In this document: positions 57,401 to 64,000 of the stretch, in pieces
Layout of the letters: every line of letters starts with the position of its first letter
Numbering within the stretch: position 1 is the first letter of the stretch
Program-made: the position numbers and the translations under genes
The notes under the pieces: generated by a model
The model's database searches: none
What the model was told of the DNA's origin: nothing
Seen by the model: the letters and a program-made list of their open reading frames with translations, nothing else
From: Blattamonas nauphoetae
Taxonomy: Eukaryota > Preaxostyla > Oxymonadida
Reading direction: 5' to 3'
Assembly: GCA_033064195.1 (NCBI GenBank)
Contig: JARBJD010000319.1
Coordinates: 1-64,000, forward strand
Length of the DNA: 64,000 bases

Positions 57401-57743
57401 GATGAATTGTGTGAAACTGGAATGCACACTCGCTCTGGAAGCGTTGAAAAGTCAACTCATAGATCAATGACAGCAAAATGTTGGACCATATCTTATTGCT
57501 CTTTGTGATCATACCCCTTTTTCCATTTTCAACTCGACCAGAATCCCGTCTCATTAATAACTCTCGTCTTTTGACCCGAAACAATTATTTCATCATTTCA
57601 CATCATTTATTCTTCTCAATCGGTTCTATAAACTATTATATCAACGAAACAAATGAGATCTGCGTGTAGACTTTCAGATCTGCGCCTAGACCGATCTGCA
57701 GATCTGCGTCTGGACTTTTTCAGATCTGAGTCTAGACCTACCC
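54419..57743. mobile_element. 3.3-kb unit with 125-base iteron TIRs carrying a surface-protein pseudogene
   Basis: Terminal inverted repeats 54419-54543 and 57620-57743 are almost identical. They begin GGGTA and contain four copies of a GTCTAGACGCAGATCTG-type motif in each. The interior is a beta-helix surface-protein gene (54800-57470) and no transposase. The two flanks do not show a target duplication: the left flank is the ubiquitin-like gene and the right flank is the middle of a surface-pseudokinase gene. So this is either a transposon copy at a rearrangement breakpoint or the product of recombination between two copies. Confidence 0.75.
54800..57470 (+). pseudogene. Beta-helix surface protein without kinase tail (inside TIR unit)
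   Basis: Plus-strand surface-protein gene of a second subfamily. The 5' part (54800-55900) is broken, with readable pieces such as GGALCFKGRDTVMVTHCTFTN and GGVVMDGGDILG, the Gly-rich turns of right-handed beta-helices. From about 55900 one long frame runs through VTGGTVELLSL, NGGIVVIGATVTLAQCTF and FPSLQRNIVCSGGGSV, the last like RRNLICSDNGS in the kinase-tailed family. A frameshift in a C-rich run near 57110 leads into a Pro/Asp-rich stalk (PDPPPTDPTDPP), a transmembrane helix (LIGMIVGALVAAVAVVVVV) and a short cytoplasmic tail ending at 57470. It shares domain order with copies A-C except for the pseudokinase. At least four breaks. Confidence 0.65.
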
Positions 57744-59525
57744 TTGACAAACTGTACAACCAGTGTCTCACACCAGGATATGCTGTGTTTGGCGCAAGGT
57801 TTCATCAACATGAAAGGCGGAAGTGTCTCACTTGTCTCGTCTCTGTTTTCGGACAACTCCCCCAATCTCCAATCCTTCCCCTCGTTTCGCCGAAATCTGA
57901 TCTGCTCTGACAATGGATCGATTGACGTGAGGAGCCCAAGAGGGGGAGATGGAACAACAGACAGTCCGTCGGCTTGGATTGTTACAGACGGATGCACAAT
58001 GGAGGGTGATGGTCTCAAATTGATGTCGCCTTTCTTCATCCCAACTCTTTCGAACACGTCGACATCATCGTTCGACAAGAAGAAGGCACTCTTCGAAATC
58101 GAAATAGAAGGATCGACTCTGATTCCGTGTGGCTTGTTTCTTGAAGTGTTTGAAGTGACGAAAGACAAGAAAGAAGGAACACTTCAACGACATTCACTCA
58201 ACAGAAACACAACCACTTCGTTCTCCGAGACTTCTATCAAACTCACTCTCCCCTCATCGTCACTCAGCTCGCTGAAACCAGAATTAGAATGGCGAGGTCG
58301 GCTGGTTTTCGGAGAAGAGCAAAGAACCAACACGACATTCGTCATCCAACCAAACAGAATCGAGAAGCTCTCACAAACACTGAAAGACAACATGAAATGG
58401 TGGCTTCCTCTGGTCATTGTCGTGGCTGTCGCTCTTCTCGTCCTCGTTCTGTTGATCGTTGTGTGCGTGTGGAGGAGAAAGAAGAATGGTCGGAAGGAAG
58501 ACAAAGAACCTCTGATGTTGACGCAAGAGATGGAAGTGGAGAAATATGAAGAAGTTGAGGAAGATCTCAACGCACCCACAGCTCATGTGTCTTCTGTTCG
58601 AGGGCTGAATGGGAACACATTGAACGTTGGGCATTGGACTGAGAACGAGCGGAGTGAAACGAGGAAGATCGCAGAAGAAAAGGAAGAGCGAGAGATTGCA
58701 TTTGAGAACAGAGTGTGTGGGCTGAGCTGTGGAGAGAAGAGTGGAAATGTGGAAGTTGTGGACAAAACCGAAACACTTTATCGTCGTCTTCATGTTTCGA
58801 AACTTGGAGTGGACCAGCGTTGGGCACAGTTGTCAGTTGCTCGAGGCCTGTCACGAGCGATGAAGATGTCGCACTATTCAGCGATTCTGACGGAACTGAC
58901 ATCACACTCGGTTGTGCTGAGTGGAGAGAGGTCGATGAGTCTGATTCTGAAGTCAGACACGACTCAACCGGATCCACTCACAGAACAGCCAACCCATCAA
59001 CATGAAGAAACCCGTGAAAACAGAAATGGAGATGATGAACCAACAGACAACTCTCTTCACGATACCGTTGATGAAACTGTACAGAAACCAACACCCTCCC
59101 GCCCAGCTCAGATTGTTCGTCCCCACCCTCTTCGTCAGAGTGAAGTAAACCGTGATGATGTTCGATGGCAAGCACCAGAAGAGGGGGAAGATCGAGAAGA
59201 AGGAAGGAAGACGAACGAGGGAGAAGTTGGGAAATCGATTGACAGAACGAAAGCGTCGGTTTTTCGGCTTGGCCTCGTCTTGTGGGAAATTGAGACTGGT
59301 CTTGTTCCTTTCGCGGAGCAGGATGGAGTGAATGCTCATCGGAACATGTCGATTGGGATTCTGCCGCCGATGGAAGGAATCGGAGAGAAGATGAAAGAGC
59401 TGATTGAGGAATGCCTGTCTGTGAACCCATTCGAGCGTCCATCTGTGGACTCGATCATTTCTCGACTGTCATCGATGGATGGGAAGGCGTCGGCTCAGAA
59501 AGCACAACACATCGCTCTCTCCTGA
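57744..59525 (+). CDS. Beta-helix surface protein with pseudokinase tail, copy C (5'-truncated)
   Basis: The open frame starts at the TIR border with LTNCTTSVSHQDML, which corresponds to an internal position in copies A (8086) and B (26690), so about two thirds of the protein, including the signal peptide, is lost. What remains is the Ser-rich beta region, transmembrane helix (LPLVIVVAVALLVLVLLIVV, about 58405-58465), WRRKKN and the pseudokinase C-lobe (VRWQAPE, VNPFERPSV), undamaged for 594 codons. Without signal peptide or ATG it is unlikely to be expressed as a surface protein. The tail is closer to copy A than to B in the acidic linker (about 59010-59150). Confidence 0.75.
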   Translation: MTNCTTSVSHQDMLCLAQGFINMKGGSVSLVSSLFSDNSPNLQSFPSFRRNLICSDNGSIDVRSPRGGDGTTDSPSAWIVTDGCTMEGDGLKLMSPFFIPTLSNTSTSSFDKKKALFEIEIEGSTLIPCGLFLEVFEVTKDKKEGTLQRHSLNRNTTTSFSETSIKLTLPSSSLSSLKPELEWRGRLVFGEEQRTNTTFVIQPNRIEKLSQTLKDNMKWWLPLVIVVAVALLVLVLLIVVCVWRRKKNGRKEDKEPLMLTQEMEVEKYEEVEEDLNAPTAHVSSVRGLNGNTLNVGHWTENERSETRKIAEEKEEREIAFENRVCGLSCGEKSGNVEVVDKTETLYRRLHVSKLGVDQRWAQLSVARGLSRAMKMSHYSAILTELTSHSVVLSGERSMSLILKSDTTQPDPLTEQPTHQHEETRENRNGDDEPTDNSLHDTVDETVQKPTPSRPAQIVRPHPLRQSEVNRDDVRWQAPEEGEDREEGRKTNEGEVGKSIDRTKASVFRLGLVLWEIETGLVPFAEQDGVNAHRNMSIGILPPMEGIGEKMKELIEECLSVNPFERPSVDSIISRLSSMDGKASAQKAQHIALS

Positions 59526-59988
59526 CTCGCCTCCCTCTCCCACACACCCTCTCGCTCTCTCACATCACACACCAACAATCAAATCTTGCCACTTCTCAAC
59601 TTATCCCGAGACGACAACACACCATTTCTGCACTCTCAACATGAACACTTCATTTCACAGAACACATCCACTTCACAGGAGAGACGATAGATTCATGTCT
59701 TGCTATCTCTCTCCTTTTTCCATTCTCCTCTCCTTCGATGCTGGTTGGATGTTCCTCTTCCATCTCTTATTTCCATTTCATCCTTACTTCATTTTGTGGA
59801 TGAAGCAACACCAACTGTCACGGAAGGATGGACTATTGATTTGTGCCCTCGATTGAGATACCACCCTCACCAACTATCCACCATTTCACTGCTCTTCGTT
59901 TCATCTTCATCACTCAACTATCCCTGCTTACGATCTCATCTTCTTTTCTCTACTTCACATCTCCCTCTCAAACGCCATTGAACTTCTC

Positions 59989-60543
59989 GTGTCTGCCTAT
60001 CCGCACCTGGAAGACGAAACAGTTGTCATGTCTCTTTCACGACTTTTGATGATGTGCACTGCACAATCGAATGGCGAAACGCGGTTGAATGATCTCATAA
60101 ACGATGGATCGCCAACCAATGAACTCGAACTTCTGACTCGCTGGTTCGCGCTTCTATCTTCGAACGTGAAAGAATCCGGCTTCGAAGCTGCGATCAAGAG
60201 TGGTGGTTTCACGACTGCCAATATTCGATCAAACCTGCTCAATGCTTTCTATCTAATCATCGAGCTCAAACGTGAGGATCAGCAGCCACTTGTTGAACAG
60301 CTGCTCACAACGATCCGAGACATTCTGGACGCAGGCACGCAACAATTCTTCACGGAAGACCACAAACAAACACTTCAAGGCCTCCGAGCTCTGGCGAAAG
60401 AACAACGCAGACATCAACCATTGAACAACCCTCGTACCAAAACCCTGTACGACCTCGGTGCATTGATCGCCTCCATTCTTGACAGACTTCTCCCCGCCCC
60501 AAGCCGAGCCATCAAGAGCGGAAATCGTCCCCCACCAAAATGA
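59989..60543 (+). CDS. Small helical protein, block C (N-terminus lost)
   Basis: A 184-codon frame; the first in-frame ATG is at 60028 (MSLSRLLMMC). The coiled-coil N-terminus and the 57-base leader motif are missing: the 3' flank of the surface gene runs straight into the helical module at about 59970. The middle (SNGETRLNDLINDGSPTNEL) follows the NTPase C-terminus, whereas the end (LLPAPSRAIKSGNRPPPK) follows the block B small gene, so the copy is a mosaic. It converges on the secreted gene like its paralogs. Probably not functional unless the ATG at 60028 is used. Confidence 0.55.
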   Translation: MSAYPHLEDETVVMSLSRLLMMCTAQSNGETRLNDLINDGSPTNELELLTRWFALLSSNVKESGFEAAIKSGGFTTANIRSNLLNAFYLIIELKREDQQPLVEQLLTTIRDILDAGTQQFFTEDHKQTLQGLRALAKEQRRHQPLNNPRTKTLYDLGALIASILDRLLPAPSRAIKSGNRPPPK

Positions 60544-60834
60544 ATGTTCGTGATTAGTTGTTCACCTGGCGAAGAAACGATTTATCAGAGCCTGTTGTTG
60601 TGGTAAACCCATTTCACACACAGAAACACTTCATTTTCTTTGTTCACTCTGTTTTCATGAACATTTTGAGAAATGGACAATAATGAATCGTTTAGAAAAG
60701 GATTGTACAAACATATTTGTAGGCTTGTGAACGATATCTGGATCTGGCAAAAAGGGACACTCAGAACGAAACGAAATCTCAAAATTAAACTTGATTAAAA
60801 AAATCGACGAAAAGGCTTGTGATGTTATTCCCAA

Positions 60835-61335
60835 TTAGTTGAACAGGTGGTCAGTGAACTTGTACTTCTTGTGAGCTGCACGGGGACAGAATGCTGGGTG
60901 GTTCCAGAGCACAGAATAGCTGATCATCCCAACTTCTTGTGCCTGCATGTTCGACACACGATTGCAGTTCAGCGTGATGTTCATATTCCCTGCCGAGCCC
61001 GTGCGCACGTTGTAGTTGAAGAACAGACCGGTCGGAGCCGCACGCGGGTTCTTTTGGATGAGGCCAATCTCTTCAGTTCCATTCAGAGCAACAGGGAAGC
61101 ACATGTCGATGATACTCATATCTTCAACTGTGTATGCAGAGAGTATCTCCGTCCAGTTATAATCCACACAGCCTTTCGTAACTTCCACTGGCACAAGCAG
61201 GTTGAAATACAAAGTCAGGCTTTCTGACAGTGGGAGAGAGTATGCTGACCCATTCAGCATCAGGTCTTCAACGGCGAATGTGTAGTTCCCCACATTCAAT
61301 CCGGCAACAGCTGACACAACGGTGAGAACAATCAT
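60835..61335 (-). CDS. Secreted Cys-containing protein, block C (intact)
   Basis: A 166-residue minus-strand paralog of the block B protein with signal peptide (MIVLTVVSAVAGLNVGNYTF), about six substituted positions in the C-terminal third (NMNITLNCNRVS in place of NLNITMNCHRLS) and the same four Cys and most N-glycosylation sites. The end ISYSVLWNHPAFCP gives the weak MRH-like look described for block B. Convergent to the small gene and divergent from the NTPase C gene. Confidence 0.7.
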   Translation of the reverse strand: MIVLTVVSAVAGLNVGNYTFAVEDLMLNGSAYSLPLSESLTLYFNLLVPVEVTKGCVDYNWTEILSAYTVEDMSIIDMCFPVALNGTEEIGLIQKNPRAAPTGLFFNYNVRTGSAGNMNITLNCNRVSNMQAQEVGMISYSVLWNHPAFCPRAAHKKYKFTDHLFN

Positions 61336-61408
61336 TTTGATCGATTCTTGAGATCGATCGTACCCTTTAGTTGCTCCTCATGGATTTGTGACTGTCCTTC
61401 CAGCACAA

Positions 61409-61462
61409 AGACTCAAAAGTGATGTCGTCACTTTCCGTTAATTAGACACAGTTTACCATCCT
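61409..61462. promoter_or_regulatory. Conserved palindrome in divergent spacer, block C
   Basis: AAAGTGATGTCGTCACTTT followed by CCGTTAATTAGACACAG, as in block B at 31030-31083. Between the secreted-protein gene and the NTPase gene. Confidence 0.35.
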
Positions 61463-61509
61463 TTTTCAGAAAGTCATTTCTCTCTGATATTCTCCGAATG
61501 TTGGAAGAG

Positions 61510-62130
61510 GTTCGTGATGCTGATGAACATCAACCGGCAGCGTTTGTCACAGAATTGACAGCCTTGAATCGGAAAAGGCGGGATACATTAACTCCTCATC
61601 GCCAGTTGAAATCAGGAGTTGAGGGCGAGTGACTCTTCTCTCCCTCCTGTCCATCTTCAGCGTGATAGTCTGATTCGTCGGCACCGCAAAGGTCACATCA
61701 ATGTGCTCTCCTGTGCAGGGGCGTTGACATCGTCGTTGTCCTCAATCAGCTCAAAAAGTCCCGACGATTAAGTATTTCGCTCCTTCAATAGTCACAACAA
61801 CAAATACTGGTAAATCAGCGGCAAAAAAACCAGGTCATCTCCTAATTTCCTGAATGGCGAAGCAACGAAGGTTATTCACAACCTTTTAAGCACACACGAC
61901 GATTTTCCTTCATCACGGGTACTGCCCGGTTTAGAGACCCATCGTCTGGAGAAGATCCACGCCTCTGCCAATCGATCACAATTTTGTGGTCTTTTCATCT
62001 TCCGATCGAGAAGAATGTCTCATTTCTTGTCCTCGTTTGATTTTGGAGAGATCGCAGATTTCACAAATCTGCTCTGCATGGAACACTGGCTTAACTTGAA
62101 CGTTTCTGTCAATGATTCTGTTGCTTTGTG
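61510..62130 (-). pseudogene. Remnant of a second minus-strand gene, block C
   Basis: Homologous to 12447-13180 of block A: ELIEDNDDVNAPAQ, then HIDVTFAVPTNQTITLKMD reads on the minus strand, with other pieces broken. About 100 bases of the block A remnant are missing here (the spacer near 61830). No family recognised. Confidence 0.35.
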
Positions 62131-62348
62131 TTGTCTAGATTTGGAATTCGGATCAATTTAAATCCAAATAAGTCCAGATGAATGTGTTCTGCTTCGAGAT
62201 GTCAGACTGACGAATGGAGGTTTCATTTAGCTTCTAAGGAGAGATATCAAACACATCTCTTCTCAATCTGTTTGCTAGGTTGCTGAATGATCATTGAACA
62301 ACGATTTCATGAATAGTGAGAAAACGTGTCGAACGACCTATTGGTGGG

Positions 62349-62365
62349 AACTATGGGTCTTGATC
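62349..62365 (+). promoter_or_regulatory. Shared AACTATGGGTC motif, 57 b before start (NTPase C)
   Basis: AACTATGGGTCTTGATC begins exactly 57 bases before the ATG at 62406; its upstream frame MGLDHESIFYNLRD ends in TAG, parallel to block A. Confidence 0.6.
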
Positions 62366-62405
62366 ACGAGTCAATTTTCTACAATCTGCGAGATTAGCTG
62401 ATATC

Positions 62406-64000
62406 ATGAGCGCAGATACTCACCCTCCCAATCCTACTCTCAATGCACTCTCACTGGAGGAAGAAACTAATCTAGTCATGAAGCAGATCATGGAGCAGTT
62501 CAAGACGGATCCTGAAGCTTTTGAACAAAACGTGCGGATTCTCGTAGCACAAAACATACAAACACAGCGAGAAGAAGAAGAAAACAAGCAAGAAGAGCTA
62601 AAAGAAGTTAATAAGAACATCATCAAAGCTCAATCTGAAACCATCAATTTCATCAAGCCAATCCTCCAACACTTCCCCCCGCCCAAGTTTGAAGGTCTCA
62701 CCGAGCTTATCAGCAAATTTTTGCTGCTCAATGATGGCCATATCCTGTTCTCAAGGACATGGCTCAAGAATGATACGACAGTCCTGTCAACCCCGCTGCT
62801 CTTCCGTCCCGTCTACATTATCATCCTTCATGAGATATTGAAGTTCATTGAAGACTTCTTCAGTAAAGAAGCACCCAAAACTCGCCCCGGTCATGCATTC
62901 TACATTGCTGGAGATCAAGGGATTGGGAAGACATCACTCATGCTGATTCTGATGAGCACATTGTCACACCGTTCTCTTGGCTTCCACTATGAAAAAGGCT
63001 TCAAGGATGATTCGACAAGAGATTTCCGACCCTCAAAACCAAACAGCAGAAGAACCTTCAGTTTTGATGAATTATTGGGTCCTAGCAGAGCAGCCATCGA
63101 GACGACCTACATCCACATCCATGACGATTGTCCCCCTCCCGCAACCATCAAAGACAACCATCTCCATATCATCTTCACCTCTCCAGATCCACTACGACTC
63201 CCCATTCCAGAGCCTTCTCCGAACCATCTCTGTCACATCTTTCGTCTCCCAACGTTCTCACTGGCGGAAGATGCCGTCACAATGGTCGGGTGCACACCCA
63301 CAGTCCCGTTCGCTGTCCTCTCCCCGGAGGACATGCAGCTTCATACGAAAGACCAACAAATCCTCCTCTCCATTGAGATGGACAAAGACGAGATTGCAGG
63401 AAGATTGCCAAGAGCATCTGTTGATAATTTCTTGTGGTTCAAGAATTCAACAGTGGCAACGGAACTGAAAAATCTGGTGGGACACGAGAGGTTTTCATTG
63501 ACCCAATGGAAGAGATTTTGCAGTGAGGTTGAGGGAACAATTGCATCAAGGGAAAAGCGAAAAGAAGAAGAAAAAAAGCGAAAAGAAGAAAAAGCCAATT
63601 TAAACATCGTTCAAGGCCACCCGGTCACACCGCATGCAGCTGACATCCCGACAGGCCCTGTCACTCAGCCGGCAGATGGCATCCAATCCTCAAACACTGA
63701 ACTTGAGAAAGCATCACCAACTGGTCTCAAAGAGGCACAACTTGATTCTGGTAGCCCAGCTCGCATCGAACCGGAGAGTATGGAAGCTGCAGTCGATGAA
63801 GACGCCATGCAGAAAAGGAAGGAAGATGAAGAGATCGACAGGTTCTACACGTCACTGAAAGAACAGATACAAAAACAGAGCCAGAAAGTGAAACCTGAGC
63901 ATAAACGCATCATCGCAGTGGTGGACTGGTTGATGGGGCAGCTGAAAATCCCCTCCGAGAGAAGCAAAGAACAAGCAGAATTCATCAAAGGTTTATTTCG
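62406..64000 (+). CDS. Giant P-loop NTPase, block C (runs off the window)
   Basis: Open without a stop from the ATG at 62406 to the window end (about 531 codons). It starts MSADTHPPNPTLNALSLEEE, has a shorter coiled coil than the block A homolog, then the same NTPase domain with Walker A GDQGIGKT at about residue 174 and IHIHDDCPPP at about 238. The block A Pro-rich insert after the Walker-B-like motif (about 14305-14460) is missing here. A Lys/Glu run and the start of the long helical region follow (FYTSLKEQIQKQSQ). No damage seen in the part visible. Confidence 0.75.
   Translation, partial: MSADTHPPNPTLNALSLEEETNLVMKQIMEQFKTDPEAFEQNVRILVAQNIQTQREEEENKQEELKEVNKNIIKAQSETINFIKPILQHFPPPKFEGLTELISKFLLLNDGHILFSRTWLKNDTTVLSTPLLFRPVYIIILHEILKFIEDFFSKEAPKTRPGHAFYIAGDQGIGKTSLMLILMSTLSHRSLGFHYEKGFKDDSTRDFRPSKPNSRRTFSFDELLGPSRAAIETTYIHIHDDCPPPATIKDNHLHIIFTSPDPLRLPIPEPSPNHLCHIFRLPTFSLAEDAVTMVGCTPTVPFAVLSPEDMQLHTKDQQILLSIEMDKDEIAGRLPRASVDNFLWFKNSTVATELKNLVGHERFSLTQWKRFCSEVEGTIASREKRKEEEKKRKEEKANLNIVQGHPVTPHAADIPTGPVTQPADGIQSSNTELEKASPTGLKEAQLDSGSPARIEPESMEAAVDEDAMQKRKEDEEIDRFYTSLKEQIQKQSQKVKPEHKRIIAVVDWLMGQLKIPSERSKEQAEFIKGLF

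Noticed and set aside
54419-57743. Simple transposon insertion into one gene
   Set aside because: The two flanks belong to different genes and there is no target duplication.
1-64000. Prokaryotic or plasmid origin
   Set aside because: Spliceosomal introns, DIRS and hAT-like elements, signal-peptide surface proteins with eukaryotic kinase tails, and no operons or ribosome binding sites.
1-64000. Alternative genetic code with TAA/TAG as Gln, known in some oxymonads
   Set aside because: Intact genes here end in TAA, TAG and TGA at family-conserved ends, and frames of 900-2,800 codons are open under the standard code.
1-64000. tRNA or rRNA genes
   Set aside because: I found no convincing cloverleaf with A/B boxes or rRNA core sequence by eye; a covariance-model search would be needed to exclude small RNA genes.

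Overview
This is protist nuclear DNA. Long intronless genes sit beside a gene with many very short GT-AG introns. There are large paralogous families of right-handed beta-helix surface proteins with degenerate kinase tails, a kinase/SPRY-like/ubiquitin-like fusion, a DIRS-type retrotransposon and several TIR elements. From memory the protein families match the oxymonad Blattamonas nauphoetae (Preaxostyla); this is inference, no search was run. All three stop codons end genes here, so a standard code fits.

The backbone is a cassette present three times. The full order, on the + strand unless noted, is: (i) a beta-helix surface protein with one transmembrane segment and a pseudokinase tail; (ii) a small coiled-coil plus helical protein; (iii) a secreted Cys-containing protein on the - strand; (iv) a giant P-loop NTPase of about 2,800 residues. 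Block A (about 2.9-21.8 kb) has all four, with i and iii decayed. Block B (22.0-32.1 kb) has i split by a hAT-like MITE, then ii and iii, and in the slot of iv a second small protein that looks like an internally deleted NTPase. Block C (57.7 kb to the window end) has i cut off at its 5' side, a shortened ii, iii, and the start of iv, which runs off the window. The block order and the A/B/C sequence mosaics point to segmental duplication followed by gene conversion.

Between B and C lie: two copies of a roughly 0.9-kb dispersed unit (32.2 and 43.3 kb); a DIRS element with inverted terminal repeats and an internal complementary region (33.23-38.72 kb), itself carrying a 1-kb TIR insert; a 948-residue - strand protein; a TIR element (41.95-42.81 kb); a broken helical-protein locus (44.7-46.2 kb); a 0.58-kb MITE; and an intron-rich gene encoding a protein kinase, coiled coil, about four SPRY-like units and three ubiquitin-like domains (47.04-54.42 kb). 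That gene is interrupted by a 1.8-kb TIR element holding a piece of an unrelated SNF1/AMPK-like kinase, and ends abruptly at a 3.3-kb TIR unit that holds a whole beta-helix surface-protein pseudogene. Several of these TIRs are built from short repeated motifs (iterons), which suggests related gene-capturing transposons.

The most notable points are: the thrice-repeated cassette; the exact 57-base spacing of a shared motif before the start codon of five genes from two size classes; the small proteins as miniature versions of the giant NTPase; and the iteron-TIR units carrying host gene pieces.
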